A DNA stretch of 5,407 bases from DATEZO01 sp035255485 (GTDB lineage Bacteria > Pseudomonadota > Gammaproteobacteria > Burkholderiales > Burkholderiaceae_D). The stretch is from assembly GCA_035255485.1 (NCBI GenBank), contig DATEZO010000136.1:1-5407 (forward strand), written 5' to 3'. Both the position numbers and the translations under genes were made by a program. The notes beneath the pieces were generated by a model, which was not told the DNA's origin, made no database searches, and saw only the letters and a program-made list of their open reading frames with translations. This document shows positions 1 to 5,355 of the stretch, in pieces; the first letter of the stretch is position 1, and each line of letters begins with the position of its first letter.

Positions 1-724
1 TCAACTCCTTGAATCCCTTCGGCATCCATGGACGTGCCGCCAGCATGAAACTGATCGAATAGCGGTCGTCGTACGGCAGCTTCGCATCCTCCTGATGCTG
101 CTGCGAGAATTCGCGCGCGACTTGCTTGAGACGGTCGAGCAAAGCTGCAATCGATTGCTTCGATAGCATGACGTTAACAAGACGCATTACCTCATGATCG
201 CCATCGAATTTCGATTCAAGGTAATCGCTGTAGGCTTGCTCCCGGAAATGGTTCTGGATCGGGCCGTTCGGAATCCAGCGGAAGGTACGCGACACCAACA
301 GTTTCACCCGGTTGTTCGGCATTAATTCGATAAACCCGATTTTATCCAGGCGTATCAGATACTTCACAACTTCCGCATCGGTGACTTGGTAGGTCTGCAC
401 GATCTGGTCCACGGTGAGGTGGTTCAGGACGGAGACGGCGATCAGGAACAGCTTGGTATCGCCAATGATTTCCTTTTCCTGTGCGAAGCTCAGCTCGGAA
501 ATCAGCCGCGACTCGTCATGTGCAAACAGCGCGATATCGCGGAAGTCGATCTCGGTCGCTTTTAATATTTCATCCAGTCGTTGCAGTGTGAAATTCTTTT
601 GCGAAAACATGCGCTTGACGCTTGCCTCCGACATGCCGATCCGCGCGGCTAGGTCGGCATAGGTGATGCCACGCGCTTTCAGTTCGCGTTTGAGGGAGTC
701 GACGAGGGCGGTTGCGTGCAGCAT
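1..724 (-). CDS. XRE-family (Cro/C1-type HTH) transcriptional regulator, 3' end outside window
   Basis: I translated this from the reverse strand; the frame is open from the ATG at 722-724 to the window edge, giving 241 residues with no stop yet, so the C-terminus is cut off. Residues about 8-60 form a Cro/C1-type helix-turn-helix: TYADLAARIGMSEASVKRMF (21-40) is the classic helix 2-turn-recognition helix pattern, followed by FTLQRLDEI. Residues about 102-145 (LTVDQIVQTYQVTDAEVVKY, then LIRLDKIGFIELMPNNRVKLL) look like a second, winged-helix-type segment, and the rest is helical with no motif I recognise. The protein is probably a cytoplasmic DNA-binding regulator with an unknown signal. The start is preceded by only a weak purine-rich stretch (AGAGATG). 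It is divergent from msrA, so regulation of msrA or of itself is possible but not shown. The HTH class is well supported; the target and ligand are unknown. Confidence 0.85.
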   Translation of the reverse strand, partial: MLHATALVDSLKRELKARGITYADLAARIGMSEASVKRMFSQKNFTLQRLDEILKATEIDFRDIALFAHDESRLISELSFAQEKEIIGDTKLFLIAVSVLNHLTVDQIVQTYQVTDAEVVKYLIRLDKIGFIELMPNNRVKLLVSRTFRWIPNGPIQNHFREQAYSDYLESKFDGDHEVMRLVNVMLSKQSIAALLDRLKQVAREFSQQHQEDAKLPYDDRYSISFMLAARPWMPKGFKEL

Positions 725-951
725 GGGTTCATCTCTACTTGCTGGAAAACATGCAAAAATGATACACGAGTGCAGAGCGTCACCGTTGTGCCTGAACATT
801 CGGTCACTTTGCTGCTAGCAGATGAATGACGGCGCATTTTTTTGTTCCGAATGGTGCGCAGGGCGTCAGATTATCGATATGTCAGGGAATCCGATAGGCA
901 GTTTCATGCGTTTGCGCTAAAGTCATAGAAAGGGAATAAAGGGAGTGGATC
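725..951. promoter_or_regulatory. divergent intergenic region between the XRE regulator and msrA
   Basis: This 227-bp gap must carry the promoters for both divergent genes. It is more AT-rich than the flanking genes, with runs of A (755-759) and T (837-843). It contains a perfect 10-bp palindrome CTGCTAGCAG at 812-821, a possible regulator site. I could not find a convincing sigma-70 pair for msrA: TAGGCA (895-900), a 17-bp spacer and TAAAGT (918-923) is a weak candidate with four of six matches in each hexamer. No small ORF or RNA gene is evident. Confidence 0.55.
759..764 (-). promoter_or_regulatory. candidate -10 element of the XRE regulator gene
   Basis: Read on the minus strand this is TATCAT, matching five of six bases of the sigma-70 -10 consensus. 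It would place the transcription start near 752, about 28 nt before the ATG at 724. No convincing -35 hexamer lies 16-18 bp upstream, so the call rests on the -10 and its position only. Confidence 0.3.
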
Positions 952-1488
952 ATGGCGACTGAAACGGCGACACTGGGCGGCGGATGCTTCTGGTGTCTGG
1001 AAGCCGTCTACCAGGAATTGAAGGGCGTGCAGCACGTGGAATCCGGATACACCGGCGGGCATGTTCCGAATCCAACCTATGAACAGGTATGCGAGGGATC
1101 GACCGGCCATGCAGAAGTGGTGCGGGTGAGTTTCAACCCGGAGGCCGTCAGTTACCGCGAGCTACTCGAAATCTTTTTCACCATCCACGATCCTACGACA
1201 CCTAACCGGCAGGGCAACGATGTCGGCACTCAATACCGTTCGGTGATCTTTTATCATACGCCTGCACAACAGGAGACCGCCAGGCAAGTCATCGCCGCAA
1301 TGGCCAATGTCTGGGATGCGCCCATCGTGACTGAACTCAGTCCTGCCGAGGAATACTACAAGGCCGAGGATTACCACCAAAACTATTTTCGTCAGCATCC
1401 GCTGCAAGGATATTGCGCCTTTGTGGTGGCGCCGAAGGTGGCCAAATTCCGCAAGGTCTTCGCCGACAAGCTCAACGCGTCGGAATAA
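952..1488 (+). CDS. msrA: peptide-methionine (S)-S-oxide reductase MsrA
   Basis: The 178-residue product reduces the S-epimer of methionine sulfoxide, free or in proteins, back to methionine, using thioredoxin as reductant; it acts in the cytoplasm in repair of oxidative damage. The signature GCFWC is at residues 11-15, so Cys12 is the catalytic cysteine. Glu55 (GHAEVV), Tyr43, Asp90 and Tyr95 (NDVGTQY) fall where the E. coli active-site residues Glu94, Tyr82, Asp129 and Tyr134 fall, all at one constant offset of 39. Cys155 in LQGYCAF is the likely resolving cysteine; there is no second C-terminal cysteine as in E. coli, so this is the shorter form that recycles through one resolving cysteine. 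There is no signal peptide. The ATG has a good Shine-Dalgarno (GGGAG, 941-945) six bases upstream. The gene is intact and probably co-transcribed with the HIT gene 9 bp downstream. Confidence 0.97.
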   Translation: MATETATLGGGCFWCLEAVYQELKGVQHVESGYTGGHVPNPTYEQVCEGSTGHAEVVRVSFNPEAVSYRELLEIFFTIHDPTTPNRQGNDVGTQYRSVIFYHTPAQQETARQVIAAMANVWDAPIVTELSPAEEYYKAEDYHQNYFRQHPLQGYCAFVVAPKVAKFRKVFADKLNASE

Positions 1489-1497
1489 AGGACTGCA

Positions 1498-1902
1498 ATG
1501 ACAACCGTCTTTACGAAAATCATCCAGGGCGAGATTCCATGCGCGAAGGTATACGAGGATGACCTGGTCTTTGCCTTCATGGACGCCGGGCAGGTCAATC
1601 CAGGGCACGTGCTGGTCGTCACGAAAACGCCCTATGAAACGCTGGTGGATGCCGATGAAGAGTCGGCGGCAGCGATGATGCGCGCTGCAAACAGGATCGC
1701 GAAGGCGGTTCAGCAGGCGTTCGAACCCGAAGGGATCACCATCCTGCAAGCCAACAAGCCGGCCGGGTGGCAAACCGTGCCGCACCTGCACCTGCATGTG
1801 CTGCCCCGTTACAGCAACGACGGCGTCGACTTGACGTGGCCGCGCAAGGAACCCGGCATGGACAAATTGCGGGAGTACGCGGCGAAGATCCAGCTTCCGT
1901 AG
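1498..1902 (+). CDS. HIT (histidine triad) family nucleotide hydrolase, HinT-like
   Basis: The 134-residue protein is a complete single-domain HIT protein. The triad HLHLHVLPR sits at residues 96-104 (His96, His98, His100); in HINT proteins the middle histidine is the nucleophile that forms the nucleotidyl intermediate, so His98 is predicted here. The N-terminal TVFTKIIQGEIPCAKVYEDD and NPGHVLVVTK (34-43) are typical of the Hint branch, which hydrolyses purine nucleoside phosphoramidates such as AMP-amine conjugates; the true substrate is unknown. Trp91 in PAGWQTVPH occupies the place where many Hint proteins have a glycine-glutamine pair, a modest variation. Its Shine-Dalgarno AAAGGA (1487-1492) overlaps the msrA stop codon, which supports a coupled operon. 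A cytoplasmic location is expected. Nothing in the sequence ties it functionally to MsrA beyond shared transcription. Confidence 0.93.
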   Translation: MTTVFTKIIQGEIPCAKVYEDDLVFAFMDAGQVNPGHVLVVTKTPYETLVDADEESAAAMMRAANRIAKAVQQAFEPEGITILQANKPAGWQTVPHLHLHVLPRYSNDGVDLTWPRKEPGMDKLREYAAKIQLP

Positions 1903-1908
1903 CGCGGT

Positions 1909-1944
1909 GTAGCGCCTGTTGTAGCGCCTGTTGTAACGCCTGTT
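1909..1944. repeat. three tandem 12-bp direct repeats
   Basis: The unit GTAGCGCCTGTT occurs at 1909-1920 and 1921-1932 identically, and at 1933-1944 with one change (GTAACGCCTGTT). A degenerate partial copy (GTAGCGCGGT, 1899-1908) overlaps the stop codon of the HIT gene. The array fills most of the short gap between two convergent genes. It probably arose by replication slippage. Confidence 0.85.
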
Positions 1945-1947
1945 ACA
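1932..1947. terminator. small hairpin between convergent genes, possible bidirectional terminator
   Basis: TGTAAC (1932-1937) and GTTACA (1942-1947) form a perfect 6-bp stem around a 4-nt loop; three further pairs, two of them G-U, can extend it on the plus-strand transcript. It sits between the convergent HIT and cfa genes, where a shared terminator would be expected. No T-tract follows on either strand, so it is not a standard intrinsic terminator. Confidence 0.35.
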
Positions 1948-1953
1948 GCGTGC

Positions 1954-3159
1954 TCACGCGTCGTACATGTACCGCCGCGACCATGGCAAGGACGTTACAT
2001 CGCGCCCGGCCTTCGTGCACACGATCTGATAGAGCGAGATCCAGTCCTGCATGAACGCATAGGCGCAGCCGGCAAGGTAGACGCGCCAGATCCGGAAGCG
2101 CTTATCATCCACCAGCGGCTTGATCCGCTCCGCATTCGTTTCGAAATTGTCGGCCCAGGCGCTGCAGGTTTTTGCATAGTGGCGCCGCAGATTTTCGACA
2201 TCCAGCGCTTCCAGCCCGCCTTCCTGCATGGTGCGCAGCACTGTGCCAATGTGATGCAGCTCGCCTTGGGGGAATACGTATTTTGTGATGAACTCGCCGC
2301 CGCCGTATGCGGCTTCGCCGTCACGGGGATCGGTAGTCGTAATACCATGGTTCATCGCCACGCCATCGTCTGCCAGCAATTCGCGCATCCGCGAGAAGTA
2401 AAGCGGCAGGTTCCTGGCGCCGACATGCTCGAACATGCCGACGCTAGTAATGCGGTCATAGGTTCCGCCCACGTCGCGATAATCTTCCAGCCGGATATCG
2501 ACGCGGTCCGACAGCCCAGCGCGTACCACGCGTTCCCTGGCCAAGTCGCATTGGTGTTGCGACAGCGTAATGCCGACGCATCTGGCACCGTATTTTTCGG
2601 CAGCACGCACGACCAGCGCTCCCCAGCCGCAGCCGATGTCGAGCAGGGTCTGGCCGGGCTGTAGTCGTATCTTGGTCAGGATGTGGTCGATCTTCTTCAG
2701 CTGTGCCGTGTCGAGATCTTCGTTACCATGCTCGAAATAAGCGCATGAATACACCATGTTCTTATCCAGCCACATGCTGTAAAACTCGTTCGACACGTCA
2801 TAGTGGTAGCGAATCGCTTCCTCGTCTACCTTCTTGGAGTGATGGAAGGAGCGGGTGATGCGCGCGAACTTGCCTTCCTGCTTCAGTGTGTATTTGGCAA
2901 GGGCGTTGCCGATAGAGATAATTTCATTGGCCCGCCCCTCGACTTCGATCTTGCCTTCCACATAGGCTTGGCCGAGGTTGAAGAGGGAGGGCGTCAGCAG
3001 GTAAGTGAGTGCCGAGGCGTGCGGTATTCTGACCGTGACATGGGGCGTGTGCTGGCCGAAATCGAGTTGCTGCCCGTTCCACAATTCGAGCCGCAGCGGC
3101 AGCGCGGCTCGGCCGCGGATGTTGTCTACCCAGCTTCCAAGCTTTTTTTCCCAGAACAT
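1954..3159 (-). CDS. cfa: cyclopropane-fatty-acyl-phospholipid synthase
   Basis: The 401-residue enzyme transfers a methylene group from S-adenosylmethionine to cis double bonds of membrane phospholipid acyl chains, making cyclopropane fatty acids at the inner face of the membrane. The N-terminal lipid-binding part (about 1-115) is followed by the methyltransferase fold: SAM motif I LLDIGCGWG at 172-180, VYSCAYF with Cys139, GMFEHVG with Glu244, and NHG with His271. By eye these align with E. coli Cfa Cys139, Glu239 and His266, and Tyr328 aligns with the bicarbonate-site Tyr317. Length is slightly above E. coli Cfa (382). The frame is open upstream to 3330, but I chose the ATG at 3159 because it has a strong GGAGGA six bases before it, begins MFWEKKLGSW as a normal N-terminus, and avoids overlap with pdxH. 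It lies 106 bp after pdxH on the same strand, so co-transcription is possible. Stop is TGA. Confidence 0.96.
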   Translation of the reverse strand: MFWEKKLGSWVDNIRGRAALPLRLELWNGQQLDFGQHTPHVTVRIPHASALTYLLTPSLFNLGQAYVEGKIEVEGRANEIISIGNALAKYTLKQEGKFARITRSFHHSKKVDEEAIRYHYDVSNEFYSMWLDKNMVYSCAYFEHGNEDLDTAQLKKIDHILTKIRLQPGQTLLDIGCGWGALVVRAAEKYGARCVGITLSQHQCDLARERVVRAGLSDRVDIRLEDYRDVGGTYDRITSVGMFEHVGARNLPLYFSRMRELLADDGVAMNHGITTTDPRDGEAAYGGGEFITKYVFPQGELHHIGTVLRTMQEGGLEALDVENLRRHYAKTCSAWADNFETNAERIKPLVDDKRFRIWRVYLAGCAYAFMQDWISLYQIVCTKAGRDVTSLPWSRRYMYDA

Positions 3160-3265
3160 GCCATGTCCTCCGTCGAGCCGTTGGATCCGCCAGTGACTCC
3201 GCGCGCTGGATAACGCGCCGGAATCGGGTAATGCCGTGTCGGTCGGCCGCGGGGAATAGCGTGTT
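3160..3265 (-). other. pdxH-cfa intergenic spacer
   Basis: This 106-bp GC-rich gap between two same-strand genes holds the cfa Shine-Dalgarno and a weak 5-bp inverted repeat (GCGCG 3201-3205, CGCGC 3214-3218). I see no T-tract terminator and no convincing sigma-70 promoter, so whether cfa is read through from pdxH or has its own promoter is open. In E. coli cfa has a sigma-S promoter, but I cannot identify one here. Confidence 0.4.
3166..3171 (-). promoter_or_regulatory. Shine-Dalgarno that decides the cfa start
   Basis: On the minus strand this reads GGAGGA, six bases before the ATG at 3159. It is the strongest ribosome binding site in the window. It argues against starts further upstream in the same open frame, which would overlap the pdxH coding region. 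Confidence 0.85.
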
Positions 3266-3904
3266 TTACGGTTGCAGCCTTTGCCGCTTCCAGCTGCCGT
3301 CTGCCTGCAATGCGTATGCAATACGATCATGCAGGCGCGACGGGCGGCCTTGCCAGAATTCGATGTAATCCGGCGTCAACCGGTATCCACCCCAGTGCGC
3401 GGGGCGAACCGGATGTTCACCATATTGTTGTTCCACTTCCGTAACCCGTGCTTCCAGCTCTGCCCGGTTTGCAACCGGACGGCTTTGCGACGACGCGATG
3501 GCGCCGAGGCGGCTTTTCAACGGGCGGCTCTGGAAGTAGGCATCATTCTCGGCATCGGAGATGCGTTCGACCCGGCCTTCGATGCGTACTTGTCTCTCCA
3601 GTTCGATCCAGTAAAACAGCAGCGCCGCGTACGGGTTTTGCGTTAACTCATGACCTTTGCGGCTTTCATAGTTCGTAAACCACGTGACTCCACGCTGATC
3701 AACATCCTTGATCAACAGAATCCGCGAAGACGGGCGATTGTTGGCGCCGACAGTTGAAACGGTCATGGCATTTGCTTCCGGTACTTTCGCCAGTAGCGCT
3801 TCGCCAAACCATTTGGAAAACTGATCGATCGGGTTGGGCAAAACCTCGTCTTCAGACAGGCTGGCACGGCTGTATTCTTTACGTAGATCGGCTATCGACG
3901 ACAT
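3266..3904 (-). CDS. pdxH: pyridoxine/pyridoxamine 5'-phosphate oxidase
   Basis: The 212-residue FMN enzyme oxidises pyridoxine 5'-phosphate or pyridoxamine 5'-phosphate to pyridoxal 5'-phosphate using oxygen, the last step of PLP synthesis and salvage. It is a cytoplasmic homodimer. Family hallmarks in order: SSRILLIKDVD (59-69) with the FMN-phosphate arginine region, TWFTNYESRKGHEL (74-87), LLFYWIELERQVRIEGRVER (95-114), PLKSRLGAIASSQS (128-141) and the C-terminal WGGYRLTPDYIEFWQGRPSR (171-190) continuing LHDR. Arg190 and His192 match the substrate-binding Arg197 and His199 of E. coli PdxH. Length is close to the E. coli protein (218). The frame is open far upstream into the MFS gene, but the ATG at 3904 has an AGGAA five bases before it and gives the usual N-terminus (MSSIADLRKEYSRASLSEDE). 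The gene is intact and likely has its own promoter at about 3955-3982. Confidence 0.97.
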   Translation of the reverse strand: MSSIADLRKEYSRASLSEDEVLPNPIDQFSKWFGEALLAKVPEANAMTVSTVGANNRPSSRILLIKDVDQRGVTWFTNYESRKGHELTQNPYAALLFYWIELERQVRIEGRVERISDAENDAYFQSRPLKSRLGAIASSQSRPVANRAELEARVTEVEQQYGEHPVRPAHWGGYRLTPDYIEFWQGRPSRLHDRIAYALQADGSWKRQRLQP

Positions 3905-3909
3905 CTGGA

Positions 3910-3914
3910 TTCCT
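3910..3914 (-). promoter_or_regulatory. Shine-Dalgarno that decides the pdxH start
   Basis: On the minus strand this is AGGAA within ACAGGAATCCAG, five bases before the ATG at 3904. The reading frame stays open for a further 181 codons upstream, so this site and the family's normal N-terminus together fix the start. Confidence 0.75.
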
Positions 3915-3954
3915 GTATCGGTAAGTGCACGGAAAATCGGTGCTGCAGTAAACA

Positions 3955-3982
3955 GTATTATCACCGATATGCCAAATTGCAA
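3955..3982 (-). promoter_or_regulatory. candidate sigma-70 promoter of pdxH
   Basis: On the minus strand TTGCAA (3977-3982) is followed after 16 bp by TAATAC (3955-3960), each a four-of-six type match. It predicts a transcript start near 3948 and a leader of about 43 nt. It lies within an unusually AT-rich part of the 197-bp gap between the MFS gene and pdxH. An inverted repeat GCCAA-N7-TTGGC (3971-3987) overlaps the -35. Confidence 0.4.
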
Positions 3983-4027
3983 TTGGCGCAATATTCTTCT
4001 CTTCGTGAGAGGTCGCTGCGGCAGGCT

Positions 4028-4056
4028 AAAAATACTGCACTGCCTCTTTCGAGTGC
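4028..4056 (-). terminator. weak candidate intrinsic terminator of the MFS gene
   Basis: Read on the minus strand, GCACT (4056-4052) and AGTGC (4041-4037) form a 5-bp stem with a 10-nt loop, followed four bases later by a run of five T (4032-4028). The position, about 45 bp after the MFS stop, is right for a terminator, but the stem is short and the loop large. Confidence 0.3.
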
Positions 4057-4101
4057 CTTGTCTTGAATCAAATTTTTCAGGATCGGCCGCGCGTACTGTC
4101 G

Positions 4102-5253
4102 CTACCTGCGAAATGCTTTGTGCCACGCGGACGGCACGCCGGCGCTGATCATTGCGCTCATTGCCCAGAATACCGCCGGCAATCCCAACGCCGCCCCGGC
4201 GCCGCCGAACACAAGGGGCAGAAGGACCTGACAGGCATTGCCGATGGTGATGCGTACTCCAACGGCCTCCGCTCCCCGGCCCGACGGGGCCGCATGATGC
4301 AGCAGGGCCAGCATGTTCGGCTGGCTCGACCCGACCGCAGCGCCCAGCATGGCGGCTACCCCCATCATCGCTGCCGGCTGCCGCATCAGCGGAAACAGAG
4401 CGTAGCACACCACGGCGAGCATCAGCGCCACCGTTAGGACATGCCACTCGCTATAACGACGCGCAATCCACGGCATGCCCAGGCGCACGACGAACGTCGC
4501 GACGGAGAAGCAGCCGAGGATCAAACCGATTGTCGATGCGGAAAATCCGAGATGCGAGCCATGAATCGGCAACACGAACGTAAACAGATCCCATGCTGAG
4601 GCAAGCAAGGTGCCGACGATATAAATGCGCCGCAGCTCCTTGTCCCGCAGCAGTTGCATCGTACTGCCGGAGTCCGCTTGCTGTTCCTGTGGGGCAGGAT
4701 GGAACCGGCAAAGCCTTCCATGTGCGGTGAGCGCTAATGCGCTGAGCGCGATCATGCAAAAGGTCAGATAGGCAATGTTGTAGCGTGCATGGTCGATCAC
4801 GAGTCCGGCAATGACCGGGCCGCAGAAGCCGGAAATAGAAAAGCCAAGTGCGAGCCAGCTGAAGTTGGATGCTCGCTGCTCCGATGCACTAACGGCGCCC
4901 ACAGTATGTTGCGCCGCGACTTGCACCGCCATGAAGCCGGTGCCGATCAGGATGGTGGCGAAATACAGCACTGGCAAACCGCCGATCAGGCTTGGCATTG
5001 CACATCCGACAGCAATCGCGGCGCAGCCCGCTCGCATCGGCCGCCCGATACCGATGCGATCGATGATGCGCCCCACGGAGACCGCCGACAGCATGGGAAA
5101 CAGCGCGAACAGCGCAATGAGCGCGCCGATAGTGAATTCGGACGCGTGCAGCGACAGTGCGTACAGCGAGGTCGTGATGCGCGCGCCGGCCAGGGCGCTG
5201 TGCGCCAGGAGTGATACGAAGATTAACTGCAGCAGGGACGCGGACGGGAGCAC
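4102..5253 (-). CDS. MFS transporter, 12-helix permease of unknown substrate
   Basis: The 383-residue protein is strongly hydrophobic with about 12 predicted membrane helices, six in each half: roughly 7-25, 39-60, 74-91, 95-113, 133-153, 159-177, then 209-228, 238-258, 270-288, 293-313, 331-350 and 355-372. The cytoplasmic loop after helix 2 carries an MFS motif A-like sequence GRIIDRIGIGRPMR (61-74), and a polar central loop (178-208) separates the halves. The family moves small solutes with proton coupling; the short loops and overall style resemble drug or metabolite exporters, but the substrate cannot be read from the sequence. The start is GTG at 5251-5253; no ATG, GTG or TTG exists further upstream in frame within the window, and no Shine-Dalgarno is visible before it. 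It is divergent from the gene starting at 5356, and pdxH follows after 197 bp. No disruption is seen. Confidence 0.88.
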   Translation of the reverse strand: MLPSASLLQLIFVSLLAHSALAGARITTSLYALSLHASEFTIGALIALFALFPMLSAVSVGRIIDRIGIGRPMRAGCAAIAVGCAMPSLIGGLPVLYFATILIGTGFMAVQVAAQHTVGAVSASEQRASNFSWLALGFSISGFCGPVIAGLVIDHARYNIAYLTFCMIALSALALTAHGRLCRFHPAPQEQQADSGSTMQLLRDKELRRIYIVGTLLASAWDLFTFVLPIHGSHLGFSASTIGLILGCFSVATFVVRLGMPWIARRYSEWHVLTVALMLAVVCYALFPLMRQPAAMMGVAAMLGAAVGSSQPNMLALLHHAAPSGRGAEAVGVRITIGNACQVLLPLVFGGAGAALGLPAVFWAMSAMISAGVPSAWHKAFRR

Positions 5254-5296
5254 GGAAAGGCGACGAAGGTGCGGCGAAGAAACAGCGAAAAAAGAT

Positions 5297-5331
5297 TCGC
5301 GATAAAAACATTCTAGAAGAAAATATCGCGA
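5297..5331. repeat. inverted repeat TCGCGATA-N19-TATCGCGA, possible operator
   Basis: The 8-bp arms at 5297-5304 and 5324-5331 are perfect reverse complements with a 19-bp AT-rich spacer that contains a further palindrome TTCTAGAA (5311-5318). Each arm contains the self-complementary TCGCGA, so the two half-sites are 29 bp apart centre to centre. It lies in the divergent promoter region and overlaps the candidate MFS -10 (5320-5325), so a regulator bound here could block transcription of the transporter. The function is inferred. Confidence 0.5.
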
Positions 5332-5346
5332 CTTGCTCTCCGTTAA
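5320..5346 (-). promoter_or_regulatory. candidate promoter of the MFS gene
   Basis: On the minus strand TTAACG (5341-5346) and TATTTT (5320-5325) are spaced by 15 bp, each with four of six consensus bases. The spacing is short. The predicted leader of roughly 60 nt reaches the GTG at 5253. It overlaps the opposite-strand -10 at 5344-5349. Confidence 0.3.
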
Positions 5347-5349
5347 AAT
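5344..5349 (+). promoter_or_regulatory. candidate -10 element of the rightmost gene
   Basis: TAAAAT matches five of six bases of the -10 consensus. A start seven bases downstream would fall at 5356, the A of the candidate ATG, implying a leaderless or nearly leaderless mRNA. No clear -35 hexamer is found at the usual distance. Confidence 0.35.
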
Positions 5350-5355
5350 GGCGAA

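Larger units (their letters stand above)
3905..4101 (-). other. MFS-pdxH intergenic region
   Basis: A 197-bp gap between two same-strand genes, AT-rich in its pdxH-proximal half. It holds the candidate MFS terminator (4028-4056), the candidate pdxH promoter (3955-3982) and the pdxH Shine-Dalgarno. These suggest that pdxH is transcribed independently of the MFS gene. No small gene is evident. Confidence 0.5.

Noticed and set aside
1162..1797. 211-codon open frame opposite msrA and the HIT gene
   Set aside because: It is antisense to two clearly identified genes, has no recognisable domain, and is explained by GC-rich codon bias.
2179..2664. 161-codon plus-strand open frame inside cfa
   Set aside because: It is fully antisense to the conserved SAM-binding core of Cfa and has no family features.
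3201..3218. GCGCG/CGCGC hairpin between pdxH and cfa as a terminator
   Set aside because: The stem is only 5 bp with an 8-nt loop and no T-tract follows; such GC pairs are common by chance here.
3160..3330. 57-codon upstream extension of cfa in the same open frame
   Set aside because: It would overlap the 3' end of pdxH, is low-complexity and unlike Cfa N-termini, and the strong GGAGGA before 3159 marks the real start.
3905..4447. 181-codon upstream extension of pdxH running into the MFS gene
   Set aside because: It is antiparallel in no sense useful: it overlaps the MFS coding region in another frame on the same strand and lacks any recognisable domain; PdxH has its normal N-terminus at 3904.
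4811..5305. 164-codon plus-strand open frame opposite the MFS gene
   Set aside because: It is the antisense of a strongly hydrophobic gene, rich in Ala, Arg and Met without domains, and does not look like a protein.
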